Below are positions 38,921-47,392 of a stretch of 64,000 nucleotides of DNA, piece after piece. Source of the stretch: Thermodesulfobacteriota bacterium (GTDB lineage Bacteria; Desulfobacterota; QYQD01); the NCBI GenBank assembly GCA_031082315.1, contig JAVHLC010000002.1:211362-275361 (forward strand). The letters are read 5' to 3'. A model generated the notes under the pieces. The model was not told where the DNA came from. It did no database searches and saw nothing but the letters and a program-made list of their open reading frames with translations. Position 1 is the stretch's first letter. Each line of letters opens with the position of its first letter. Position numbers and translations under genes: made by a program.

Positions 38921-41158
38921 ATGGTAAAAAGGCTCTCCATAACTTCATTGGAACCACAGGATATATTCCTTTTCCAGGAGTATATAAAGAAAGACTTAAC
39001 CCTTCTCTTTCAGACCCAAGATGTACTCCTTTTGCCTGCGAACTGTGCACCGGATCTTCTTAGCCCCCTGATTACCGAAAGCAAAATGGAAACAATTCCC
39101 CAGAATCCCCCCACACCCCCCTTTGGAAAAAACAACTCAGTATTCTTGCCTTTTATATGGCAAAATGAGCCTCTCGGCATAGCTATATTTAAAGATACGC
39201 CCGGGACATTTAAAAAAAATATGCTATCCAGCCAATGGTCGAAGCTCAGCCAATTAATCCTGGAAAAAATCCAGGTATATAAGACCTATTTTACAGATAC
39301 GGAAAGCGGCGCACTGGCCCCGGAGCTTTTAAAAGATACCCTTATCCAGCTTATAACTACAGACCTGAAGAGCAGGGATACTAAGCCTGTCTCCGAAACA
39401 GAGAGCTTTCCGGATCTGCCCGGCTCGCCGCCCCATTTTGTGATAATTTTTATAAAAATACTCTCCAGTCGGCCACTAAAGCGCCGCCCTAACATGAGCC
39501 CTAAGCCGGGACGTCAAATGGGATTCTGGGCGGATATTATCCCGGCTATAAAAAATGAGCTGAAGGGCTTTGATCTTTCATGCCTGTTTCGCAGAGACAA
39601 ATCGACCTTAGCCCTGATCGTGCCTTTTTGTGATGAGGAGAGAGGCCGTAATATAAGTCTGGCCATATTTGAACTCTTTAATAAAAGACGCCTTAAGGAT
39701 GGAATCAAGGCGGCTATAGGGTTTCTGTCCTATCCAATAAGTAGCAACGAAAAATGCCGGAATCTGCCGCCGGGAAAATTATATGATCTTATTATCGGGA
39801 AGGGTAAAGAGACTCTGGCCGTGGCCCAAAGCAGGTTCGATTATCCTCTCTGTTTTTCCCGGGAGCTTGAAGAGACCTCTAGCCTTAAAATGGCGGTACA
39901 TATTCATCGGGTTACGGATAAGCTGAGAAGGAAGTGGGAAAAAACGAAGAGATTTTCCCTGATATTGGCAAGATATGATGACCAAAACGGCAAAGAGGAC
40001 CATGCTCAACTTGTGGAGAAGGTAAACTCCGGCTTATCGCCGGGGCAGTCAATCCTGCCGTGTACCGAGAACTCCTTCTTTGTTTACCTGCCGGATATCA
40101 GCCCGGAAGAGGCCCTTCTTGCAGGACAGAATTTGAAATCTCAGATAAAGGAAGACTGCGGCAAGACCGTAACTATGGGCCTGGCCGGTTATCCGATGCT
40201 CGACTACGAAAAAAAGGAAGTCGCTTTTAACGCCTACAAGGCGCTTGTGCATACTGATTTCTTTGGCCCGGACACCATTACCGCCTTTGACGCCGTAAGT
40301 CTCAATATAAGCGGGGATACGCTCTTCAACGCAGGCCATATCCACGGCGCCATAATGGAATATAAAAAGGGACTATCCCTCGATCCGCAAGACGTCAATC
40401 TCTTAAATAGCCTGGGCGTTTGCCATGCCCGGCTTAAATGGTATAAAAAGGCCATTTCCTGTTTTGAAAAGACCCTATCTATGGAAAAAGATAATTTTAT
40501 GGCCCAATACAACCTGGGGTTGGCCTATCTCAAAACCGGCATACCGGATAAGGCCTTTTTGGCCCTGCAACAGGCGACTTCATTGAACGGAAATCATTTT
40601 GACATCCTTTTTCAGATGGGGAAGTTATTACAAGAACAAAAAAGAGGGGCGGAGGCCGTTGGTTATTTTCAAAAGGCAGCGCAATGCCCGGATGCCAAGG
40701 GGTATATATACCGATACCTGGGAGAAGCTTATCTCGGCTTGAATCTAAAAAAAGACGCCATGGCTGCATTTAAAAAGGCGGTTAAGAGCAACCCTGCTGA
40801 CGCCTTCTCCTTCAGTTGGTTGGGCATGCTTTATGCTGAACTAAAAAACGACCTGGAAATTGCCCGTACATTATGTCAAAAAGCGCTCGAACTCGATCAC
40901 CAAAACAGCCTCTATTGGAAGACAATCGGGCGGATTTATTATCTCAAAAACGATTATCCTCAGGCCATCCACCATCTTAGAGAGGCCCAGCGCCGGATGA
41001 AAAAAGACCACGAAATCTACTATCATTTGGGCCTAGTTTATGAAAAAATGGGTGACATAGCCGAGGCTAGGAGAAAATGGCAAAAGGCGATTAAGGTCAA
41101 TCCCCTTTTTAAAGAGGCCCGGATCGCGCTTCAGTCCATAGGTACGATTGAGGAATAA
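38921..41158 (+). CDS. Large TPR protein with degenerate GGDEF-like domains
   Basis: I do not recognise the full-length family. The 745-residue protein starts with about 130 residues resembling a GAF-like fold. Two regions follow, at about 160-310 and 345-465, that look like catalytically dead GGDEF folds (for example VTMGLAGYP near 425, with no GGDEF signature). From about 470 to the end come roughly eight tetratricopeptide repeats (GHIHGAIMEYKKGLSLDPQD, NPADAFSFSWLGMLYAELKN). No signal peptide or membrane segment is seen. It starts seven bases after selA, so it is co-transcribed. A proline-rich insertion (ETIPQNPPTPPFGKN) is encoded by a C-rich tract like common intergenic repeats. Confidence 0.65.
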   Translation: MVKRLSITSLEPQDIFLFQEYIKKDLTLLFQTQDVLLLPANCAPDLLSPLITESKMETIPQNPPTPPFGKNNSVFLPFIWQNEPLGIAIFKDTPGTFKKNMLSSQWSKLSQLILEKIQVYKTYFTDTESGALAPELLKDTLIQLITTDLKSRDTKPVSETESFPDLPGSPPHFVIIFIKILSSRPLKRRPNMSPKPGRQMGFWADIIPAIKNELKGFDLSCLFRRDKSTLALIVPFCDEERGRNISLAIFELFNKRRLKDGIKAAIGFLSYPISSNEKCRNLPPGKLYDLIIGKGKETLAVAQSRFDYPLCFSRELEETSSLKMAVHIHRVTDKLRRKWEKTKRFSLILARYDDQNGKEDHAQLVEKVNSGLSPGQSILPCTENSFFVYLPDISPEEALLAGQNLKSQIKEDCGKTVTMGLAGYPMLDYEKKEVAFNAYKALVHTDFFGPDTITAFDAVSLNISGDTLFNAGHIHGAIMEYKKGLSLDPQDVNLLNSLGVCHARLKWYKKAISCFEKTLSMEKDNFMAQYNLGLAYLKTGIPDKAFLALQQATSLNGNHFDILFQMGKLLQEQKRGAEAVGYFQKAAQCPDAKGYIYRYLGEAYLGLNLKKDAMAAFKKAVKSNPADAFSFSWLGMLYAELKNDLEIARTLCQKALELDHQNSLYWKTIGRIYYLKNDYPQAIHHLREAQRRMKKDHEIYYHLGLVYEKMGDIAEARRKWQKAIKVNPLFKEARIALQSIGTIEE

Positions 41159-41336
41159 GTAAGAACCCTGTCCTTTTTAAGATCATAGTCCTCACGTCTT
41201 AAACAACAAGACGCACATTTCAAGATTCTTTACTTCAAATCTTTACATTTACAAAAAGATATTTTTCCCCGATAATACAAAATTATAGGACATTTCTATG
41301 GGAAAAAAAGCTCACTAAGAGGAGGGAGGCATTTTT

Positions 41337-41900
41337 ATGAAAAGCAAAGAAAAGGACTATTACCGGTCCCTGTACGAGGTGGCCATGGTAATAAATTCCA
41401 GCCTGGATCCGGCCACGGTCCTGGCAAAGATAGCGGAACAAGTTACTTTGGCCATAGAAGCCAAGGCCTGTTCTATAAGACTCCTTGATAAGCAAGGTAA
41501 ACGGCTGCTTTTAGGGGCCTCTTATGGGTTGAGTAAGGGCTATCTACGTAAGGGTGCAGTAGAAATAGAAAAAAGTGGCCTTGACCAGGAAGCCCTGGCC
41601 GGCAAGAGCGTTACTATCCGTGATGCGTGCACCGATCCACGATTCCAATATCCGGAAAAAGCAAGGGAAGAAGGCATTGCCTCGGTAATGGTAATACCCC
41701 TTATGATTGAAGATCGAGCTATAGGCGTACTACGTGTCTATTCCGCTACGTGCAGGGATTTTGCCCCTGAAGAAACAGAATTTTTGACGGTCATTGCTAA
41801 CCTCAGCGCCATCGCCATTGAGAATGCCCGCCTACATCAGGCCCTTAAAGCAGATTACGAACTTCTGGCTGCTTATGAATATAGACTTTTTGACGATTAA
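41337..41900 (+). CDS. GAF-domain protein
   Basis: This 187-residue protein is a single GAF domain (about residues 15-165): [85 protein letters not shown]. It lacks an attached output domain, so it presumably senses a small ligand and passes the signal to a partner. AGAGGAGGGAGG precedes the ATG. It lies 16 bases before gap, so a link to central carbon or redox state is possible (inference). Confidence 0.82.
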   Translation: MKSKEKDYYRSLYEVAMVINSSLDPATVLAKIAEQVTLAIEAKACSIRLLDKQGKRLLLGASYGLSKGYLRKGAVEIEKSGLDQEALAGKSVTIRDACTDPRFQYPEKAREEGIASVMVIPLMIEDRAIGVLRVYSATCRDFAPEETEFLTVIANLSAIAIENARLHQALKADYELLAAYEYRLFDD

Positions 41901-41916
41901 AAAGGGGAGAAGAGCT

Positions 41917-42933
41917 ATGAGAAAGGCAAGAATAGGTATAAACGGGTTTGGCCGCATTGGCCGCCAGGCGTTAAAGGCTATACTGGAAAGACACCCGGAA
42001 AATTTGCAGGTAGTGGCTATTAACGATCTGTTTGATGCGCCTACCAACGTCCACCTGCTCAAATATGATACCAATTATGGAATATTTAATGTTCCGGCAG
42101 AGATCCGCGACGGAGAAATGGTCGTTGGTGATTGGAGAATTCGTAATTTTTCAGAACGGGATCCAGCCCAGATACCATGGCATGAGGTCGAGGTTGACAT
42201 CGTTATAGAATGCACCGGCCTCTTTCGCACCGGGCCCAAGGCCAATATGCACAGGGAAGCAGGGGCCAAAAAAGTAATCATAAGCGCTCCGGCCAAGGAA
42301 GAAGATATCACCATTGTTATGGGAGTTAACGAGGAGGCTTACGACCCGGTCCTCCACCATATTATCTCTAATGCTTCTTGTACTACTAACTGTCTCGCTC
42401 CCCCGGCAAGGGTCGTCAACAGTCAATTTGGCATTGTTAAAGGTTTTATGACCACTGTACATGCCTATACCAACGATCAACGCATCCTCGATCTGCCGCA
42501 TAAAGACCTGCGAAGGGCGCGCGCTGCGGCCTGCAATATAATTCCCACCTCAACTGGAGCAGCAAAAGCCGTAGCGCTTGTAATACCGGAACTCAAAGGC
42601 AAATTCGACGGATATTCATTAAGGGTCCCTACGCCTACCGTATCCGTGGTAGATTTCGTGGCGCTACTGGAAAAAAACATCACTACAGATGACCTGAGGA
42701 AGGCCCTAAAAGACGCGGCTAACGGTCCGTTGAAGGGCATCATGTCTTATTCGGAGGATTTCCTGGTTTCCTCTGATTTTAAGGGTGATCCCCATTCAAG
42801 CATAATCGATGCCGAATTCACACAGGTGCTGGGAGGCAACCTGGCCAAAGTCGTCTGCTGGTACGACAACGAATGGGGTTATTCCTGTCGTCTTGCAGAC
42901 TTAGCTAACCTTATAGCCGAAAAGGGGACTTAA
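41917..42933 (+). CDS. gap: Glyceraldehyde-3-phosphate dehydrogenase
   Basis: This NAD(P)-dependent glycolytic/gluconeogenic enzyme has 338 residues. It shows [16 protein letters not shown] at the N-terminus, the catalytic cysteine C155 in [12 protein letters not shown], and the C-terminal [17 protein letters not shown]. The ATG at 41917 follows AAAAGGGGAGAAG; an ATG at 41794 in the same frame lies inside the GAF gene and would add an unrelated leader. The gene is preceded by the GAF gene and followed by the cytochrome gene on the same strand. Confidence 0.95.
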   Translation: MRKARIGINGFGRIGRQALKAILERHPENLQVVAINDLFDAPTNVHLLKYDTNYGIFNVPAEIRDGEMVVGDWRIRNFSERDPAQIPWHEVEVDIVIECTGLFRTGPKANMHREAGAKKVIISAPAKEEDITIVMGVNEEAYDPVLHHIISNASCTTNCLAPPARVVNSQFGIVKGFMTTVHAYTNDQRILDLPHKDLRRARAAACNIIPTSTGAAKAVALVIPELKGKFDGYSLRVPTPTVSVVDFVALLEKNITTDDLRKALKDAANGPLKGIMSYSEDFLVSSDFKGDPHSSIIDAEFTQVLGGNLAKVVCWYDNEWGYSCRLADLANLIAEKGT

Positions 42934-43018
42934 AGCTATGCGCTAAAGAAAAACAGCGGAATGCCGATAAGAAAATAGAAGCGTTAATCAACAGGCTAAT
43001 CCATAAATAAGGACGATA

Positions 43019-44026
43019 GTGAAAACGGCATCCCGCTGGTTGATAATACCTGCGCTATGGACTTATTTCACATGGGTAAGTCCCGGTGCAATGGCTTTAG
43101 ATACCAATTGTGACAACTGCCATGCCTCCTACAAGGCCGTAGTTATGAAAGGCACACAGGATGATCAAGGTTCAGGGCATTGCACCCGGTGCCACACGGC
43201 CATACAGGCAGGCAATACCGGCAAGGCCGGATCAACCCCTTATGTTTATCACAATACCGGGACGGACTTAGCCGGTGGCAATTTTTATTATGTCGGCCTT
43301 CACGGTAGCCGCCATGGCCATAATGTGGATGGGTTTACGGATATAGGGCCGGATACTATTAATGCGCCGGGACTAAACAACCCCTCCTCGAACTTCACCA
43401 GCGTCCGGCTCACATGTGCCGGTAAATATGGCTGCCATGGCGACCGTACCAATATCTCACCACGCGAAGCCATGAAGGGAGCCCACCATGCCTACAACTC
43501 TGCCAAACCGTCCGATGGAAAGACGGTAGCAACAAGTTACCGGTTTCTGTTTGGAGTTACCGGAAGGGAAATGAACGAAGACGGCTACAAATGGGAATAC
43601 AAGACTGCCGCTGATAAGCATAACGAATATCAGGGGTCTGATAACTGGCGTAATCCAAAAAGTATAAGCTACTTATGCGGTCAATGCCATGGCAGCGATG
43701 CCCTGGGCGGCGGTACAGGTAACTTTCACGGTGCGGCCGGCATCGGGGGCAAGGGCCCCTGGTTAAGACACCCGACAGACATCCCCATCCCGGACGGGGA
43801 ATTCTCCGGTTATACGGAATATAACCCGGCTGTGCCTGTTGCCAGACTGGATATCGAACGCGCAAAAAATCCGTCAGAAGTGAACGTCTCGTCAGGCAAT
43901 GAGGTGGTAATGTGCCTGTCCTGTCACCGTGCCCACGGTTCGCCCTATCCGAGCATCCTCCGCTTCGCTTACGACGAAAATATGTCCTCTTCAGGCTCTT
44001 GTCGTACCTGTCACCGCAATCACTAA
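43019..44026 (+). CDS. Multiheme c-type cytochrome (5 CxxCH + 1 CX5CH), exported
   Basis: The 335-residue precursor has a signal peptide (LIIPALWTYFTWVSPGAMA, cleavage near residue 27). The heme sites are C31/C34/H35, C55/C58/H59, C220/C223/H224, C299/C302/H303 and C328/C331/H332, plus an unusual CX5CH at C133-C139-H140. Extra histidines (HGSRHGHNV, AHH, NFHG, RHPTD) can serve as distal ligands. It is paralogous to the truncated gene at the left edge. The spread-out hemes in about 300 residues recall the small OmcS/OmcE-like extracellular cytochromes, but that is inference from spacing, not a match I can prove. The GTG start follows AAGGA. Confidence 0.85.
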   Translation: MKTASRWLIIPALWTYFTWVSPGAMALDTNCDNCHASYKAVVMKGTQDDQGSGHCTRCHTAIQAGNTGKAGSTPYVYHNTGTDLAGGNFYYVGLHGSRHGHNVDGFTDIGPDTINAPGLNNPSSNFTSVRLTCAGKYGCHGDRTNISPREAMKGAHHAYNSAKPSDGKTVATSYRFLFGVTGREMNEDGYKWEYKTAADKHNEYQGSDNWRNPKSISYLCGQCHGSDALGGGTGNFHGAAGIGGKGPWLRHPTDIPIPDGEFSGYTEYNPAVPVARLDIERAKNPSEVNVSSGNEVVMCLSCHRAHGSPYPSILRFAYDENMSSSGSCRTCHRNH

Positions 44027-44198
44027 GAACTGCTTGCCACGAATTGACACAAATAAACTCGAACATGCATAGCGAGCGCATTCCCCGCAGCTTGCTGCGG
44101 GGAGCTTCAATAGATAGAAACCCTTTTATAGCATCTTCATCGAAGCGGTTTTATTTGTATAATTTGTGTACATTCGTGTGTATTCGTGGCTAACACAT
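44027..44198. repeat. Inverted-repeat element with inner palindrome after the cytochrome gene
   Basis: The outer arms TGCCACGAATTGACACAAAT and ATTCGTGTGTATTCGTGGC (right end near 44190) are imperfect inverted repeats. Nested inside is the palindrome TCCCCGCAGC-TT-GCTGCGGGGA at 44082-44103. The stretch from about 44061 to 44112 is the inverted counterpart of pieces at 691-720 and 783-805, after the paralogous cytochrome gene. It lies between convergent genes, so it may terminate both. Confidence 0.6.
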
Positions 44199-44819
44199 CT
44201 AAATCGGCATTTGATTCTTCAGCACGATGGCATATACCTTGTGTTGGAAAGGATGTACCTGGGGAAACTTTTCGAACAGCCAGCCCTCAAAAACGTTCTT
44301 ATTGTCTTCGTAAATGATTATCTGCGCAGCCGGATTTTTGGATTCATTAGAAAGTGATGTTATCCCCTGGGGAGACATGGAAAAATTAGGCAGAAAATTT
44401 AACACCTTAATTTTTATCTTACTATTAGGAAGCGTGAAATCCTTATTAATCCCCACCACATAATCCTTTTTTTCGTTCGTTTGTTTGTTAACCACGGCTA
44501 TCACCACCGCCTTCCATTTGCCCTGTACCTCCCGGGGGACAACCACCGGTGCGTGGCCTTTCGTAACCGGTCTTGCCTCCGGTTTTTGTTCCCCCTTCTG
44601 GATAGCTTCAAGCATCTCCTTCGGGAACTGTTTTCCCATGGCCGGGGGCATCTGCGCTTGCCCGTCTGGAGCAGGTTCGTGCATAGACGGTTCAGAAGGC
44701 ATTGCCGGCTTCTCTTGCGCCGTTTTTATGTCTTCCTTTTTCTGACATCCGCCAGCCAACAAAATCCCTCCCGCAATGAGTGGAACTGCAAACATCCCGA
44801 TTTTTTTGAACGTATCCAT
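44199..44819 (-). CDS. DUF2155-domain lipoprotein
   Basis: The 206-residue protein has a lipoprotein signal with the lipid-attachment cysteine C25 (LLAGGCQ). A low-complexity proline/glutamate/methionine linker follows, to about residue 90. The C-terminal DUF2155 domain (about 100-200) reads KWKAVVIAVVNKQTNEKKDYVVGINKDF and VFEGWLFEKFPQVHPFQHKVY. Function is not established for this family. It is separated from the NHL gene by a terminator-like hairpin, so it may have its own transcript although it borders the cytochrome operon. Confidence 0.78.
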   Translation of the reverse strand: MDTFKKIGMFAVPLIAGGILLAGGCQKKEDIKTAQEKPAMPSEPSMHEPAPDGQAQMPPAMGKQFPKEMLEAIQKGEQKPEARPVTKGHAPVVVPREVQGKWKAVVIAVVNKQTNEKKDYVVGINKDFTLPNSKIKIKVLNFLPNFSMSPQGITSLSNESKNPAAQIIIYEDNKNVFEGWLFEKFPQVHPFQHKVYAIVLKNQMPI

Positions 44820-44846
44820 TATTCCATGTCCTCCGTATTAGTATAA

Positions 44847-44887
44847 AACCCCTCACGTGGCCAAACTAAAAACCACGGTGAGGGGTT
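44847..44887 (-). terminator. Rho-independent terminator-like hairpin
   Basis: On the minus strand the stem AACCCCTCACCGTGG pairs with CCACGTGAGGGGTT (one mismatch region) and is followed by TTTATAC. It lies between the NHL gene and the DUF2155 lipoprotein gene, so it probably ends the cytochrome operon. Confidence 0.5.
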
Positions 44888-44938
44888 CTAAGTTTATTAT
44901 CTTATGACTCGGAAAACCGTTATATTTAACCTGATTGG

Positions 44939-45089
44939 CACCCGGAAACCAAAAAATTCCGGACGAGCAGCCAGCACTCAGCCATCAGCGTTCAGCTTAA
45001 TATGTTGTTTGTCTTAGGTTTTTGCTGATAGCTAATTGCTGATCGCTGAAAGCGTGAAGCCGGAAACAGTAGTTTCCGGATGAACACTA
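44939..45089. repeat. Repeat family A, copy 5 (reverse orientation)
   Basis: It is the reverse complement of copy 2 with few changes. Hairpins CCGGAA/TTCCGG (44942-44962) and CCGGAAAC-AGTA-GTTTCCGG (45060-45079) form its ends. Read on the minus strand it starts TAGTGTTCATCC one base after the TAG stop codon of the NHL gene. Confidence 0.77.
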
Positions 45090-45090
45090 A

Positions 45091-46050
45091 CTATTGCTCC
45101 GACCGGCCGGCCGGGATAAAGACCTGTAGGCGATTATTATCGGCGTCAACTATAAACAGCCGATAATCAGAAGCCACTTCTACCCGACAAGGGAATATGA
45201 ACTTCCCCTCCTTCCACCCCTTTTCGCCTATCTCTCCCTGCCAGTTCCCGTTTCGGTCCAGGAGTACGATTTGATGCCGGTGAGAATCCAGGACGTAAAT
45301 GCGCCCCTGTCCATCCACAGCTATGTCCACCGGAAATTCAGTTTCTCCGCGAAGATCCCCGCGCTTACTAACTTGGCGGATAATCTTCCCTTCTTTATCA
45401 AAGAGATAGACTATACCGCGCTGGGCCTCAAGCGCAATTATGTTACCGTCCTTAGCAACTGCTACCGCTGAGAATCCCGTGAACGGCGGTTCAGGAGGAT
45501 TTATGTGGAGCTTATACGTTAAATTGCCATCAAAAATGTAAATTCTCTGGTTCCCTTGATCCACGACATAGAGATTGTCCTTATCATCTAAGGCCAGGCG
45601 AGTAGGCCAAAAGGATGAAGCATCGGGAAATCCATCCGTAAGAATGCTGCGTCTCTCGCCGGTCTCAGGATTATAACTGATAAGACCCTGAGCGCCCCGC
45701 TCGCTGACTATAATCGTCCCCCGGCTGGTCTCTACAGCGCTAATGGGTAACGCCATTTTGTCGGATTTAAATTCAGACAGGAACCGGAATTTACCCTCAC
45801 TGTCGCCAAAGAAAAGCAGGCGGTTATTGCCGGTATCAGCCACAAGCAGTCTATTTTTGGCCTGTGACCAGAAAAGTCCCTGTATCTGCTTAAATTTGCC
45901 CATGCCTTCCAGTTGTGTAAAACTAACCTGGAGGGAAAAGGGGGTCTTTTGCTGGGCAAAACAAAGATCAGGTGCAAAAAAAACCGATATAATGCTATAC
46001 GACCCAAGGATAATTAATAAAAGCCTGATCCTGCCAAACATCAAAGCCAT
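45091..46050 (-). CDS. Exported NHL-repeat beta-propeller protein
   Basis: The 319-residue precursor has a Sec signal (LLLIILGSYSIISVFFAPDLCFA). About six NHL-type blades follow, for example ARNRLLVADTGNNRLLFF-type, KDNLYVVDQGNQRIYIF, GQGRIYVLDSHRHQIVLL and DYRLFIVDADNNRLQVF. NHL propellers bind protein or ligands; no catalytic residues are apparent. AAGGAG lies eight bases before the ATG. It is the last gene of the cytochrome block, 12 bases after the 16-heme gene. NHL proteins often accompany large multiheme cytochromes in deltaproteobacteria (general knowledge). Confidence 0.85.
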   Translation of the reverse strand: MALMFGRIRLLLIILGSYSIISVFFAPDLCFAQQKTPFSLQVSFTQLEGMGKFKQIQGLFWSQAKNRLLVADTGNNRLLFFGDSEGKFRFLSEFKSDKMALPISAVETSRGTIIVSERGAQGLISYNPETGERRSILTDGFPDASSFWPTRLALDDKDNLYVVDQGNQRIYIFDGNLTYKLHINPPEPPFTGFSAVAVAKDGNIIALEAQRGIVYLFDKEGKIIRQVSKRGDLRGETEFPVDIAVDGQGRIYVLDSHRHQIVLLDRNGNWQGEIGEKGWKEGKFIFPCRVEVASDYRLFIVDADNNRLQVFIPAGRSEQ

Positions 46051-46062
46051 ACCGCAAGCTCC

Positions 46063-47301
46063 TTAATCTCTTTTATGGCACTCTATGCACAGTTCCTTTT
46101 TGCGGTCGAAATAGAGCATAAATTTGTTTTCAGCAGTGTGCATCCCGTGACAGGTAGTGCAATAAGTCGGCTGGTTAGTCCGCGGATCTATAGATTTTTC
46201 CCTGAGGGGATGCGATAAGCTGTGCTCTTTTTTATGGCAACTCATACAGATATCAACTCCGTCGCCTTTAAAGTAGCGGGGCATATTTGCGGCGTGTGGA
46301 TCATGACAATGGGAACATTTTCCCTCCTTGATAGCCGTACAGCGGATGCCCTTTTGTTTCTCGATGGATGCCTTCTCACGCCGGTCCGTGTCGGCATGGC
46401 AGGAGATGCAGAGCCATTTCTCTTTCTTCCAGATAAGGCCTTTATCCTGCGAGGCATGAGGATTATGACAGGTGGTGCAGGCCTTACCTCCTCCGGCGTG
46501 AACATATATCTTAGACAGCATATCCTTCTTATTACCATGGCAATCAAGGCATAATGTCCGGCCGGTCAACTTTGTTGTAAGGGGCTTATTTGCTACAATC
46601 GTATCGTGGCATGCCTCACACTTTTGATCGACGAAAGACTGATGGGCTATAGGGTTGAAAACCCCTTTCTTGTTTGAGGCATGGGGATTATGACAGCTAG
46701 TGCAGTCGGCATTCTGGAGGGCAAAGGCCAGAGAAACCCCCTTACTCTTGCACTTAATACCATGACAATCCTGGCAAAGACGATTTATATTTTTCCTTAC
46801 CAACCCTTCCTCCCTGGAGACATGGGGCTGGTGACAAGAAAGGCACTTTTTCTCCCGGAAGGGCGGTATGGAATAGGAAAAGGCAAGCTGCTTTTTTACG
46901 CCCTCATGGCAGTCCAGGCATAAGCTATTTGCTTCTTTGGCCAGTAGATTTCTGTGTGCAGAGGCATGGGGACTGTGACAACGCGTGCATTTATCATGCA
47001 AAAGAACGGAATGAACGTACCCGCGCCCCAGTTCCTGTGCCAATCCTTTATGGCAACTATAGCAGAGCTTATTTATGTCATCCTTTAAAAACTTATCCTG
47101 GTTCGCGGCGTGAGGATTGTGACAGGCCATGCACTGGCCCTTGGCCACAGGATCATGTATGGTTTTCTGCGCAAATTGCTTTTTTAACTGGCTATGGCAG
47201 CTATAACAGGTATCAGCCGAAGGCCTTGCCGCCAGCGCTTCACCTGTTAGTGTCCAGACAAAAAAGGCCAACAAAGGCAATATCGCAAACTTAACCCTCA
47301 T
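46063..47301 (-). CDS. 16-heme c-type cytochrome (doubled CxxCH repeats)
   Basis: The protein of about 412 residues has a signal peptide (VKFAILPLLAFFVWTLTGEALA) and 16 CxxCH motifs. Simple CxxCH sites alternate with CxxCHxPH sites (for example CYSCH then CMACHNPH), the doubled-CxxCH pattern. This spacing implies bis-His hemes packed in a chain. The ATG at 47301 follows GGAGAGATG; an upstream start would add eight residues. It should be periplasmic or outer-membrane exposed. It belongs with the 26-heme protein just upstream and the NHL gene just downstream. Confidence 0.9.
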   Translation of the reverse strand: MRVKFAILPLLAFFVWTLTGEALAARPSADTCYSCHSQLKKQFAQKTIHDPVAKGQCMACHNPHAANQDKFLKDDINKLCYSCHKGLAQELGRGYVHSVLLHDKCTRCHSPHASAHRNLLAKEANSLCLDCHEGVKKQLAFSYSIPPFREKKCLSCHQPHVSREEGLVRKNINRLCQDCHGIKCKSKGVSLAFALQNADCTSCHNPHASNKKGVFNPIAHQSFVDQKCEACHDTIVANKPLTTKLTGRTLCLDCHGNKKDMLSKIYVHAGGGKACTTCHNPHASQDKGLIWKKEKWLCISCHADTDRREKASIEKQKGIRCTAIKEGKCSHCHDPHAANMPRYFKGDGVDICMSCHKKEHSLSHPLREKSIDPRTNQPTYCTTCHGMHTAENKFMLYFDRKKELCIECHKRD

Positions 47302-47392
47302 ATTGTTAACATCTCTCCATCTCATAAGCTTTCCGGGTATCGCGGAAATTTCGCCATTCGTCCCATATTAAATACGGGGTTTATCACTTATT

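Noticed and set aside
41794-41916. N-terminal extension of gap, suggesting a GAF-GAPDH fusion
   Set aside because: The extra residues are out-of-frame GAF codons. A strong ribosome site precedes the ATG at 41917, which starts the canonical protein.
43557-44081. Minus-strand frame of 174 codons opposite the cytochrome at 43019
   Set aside because: Antisense to a gene with signal peptide and six heme sites; no support of its own.
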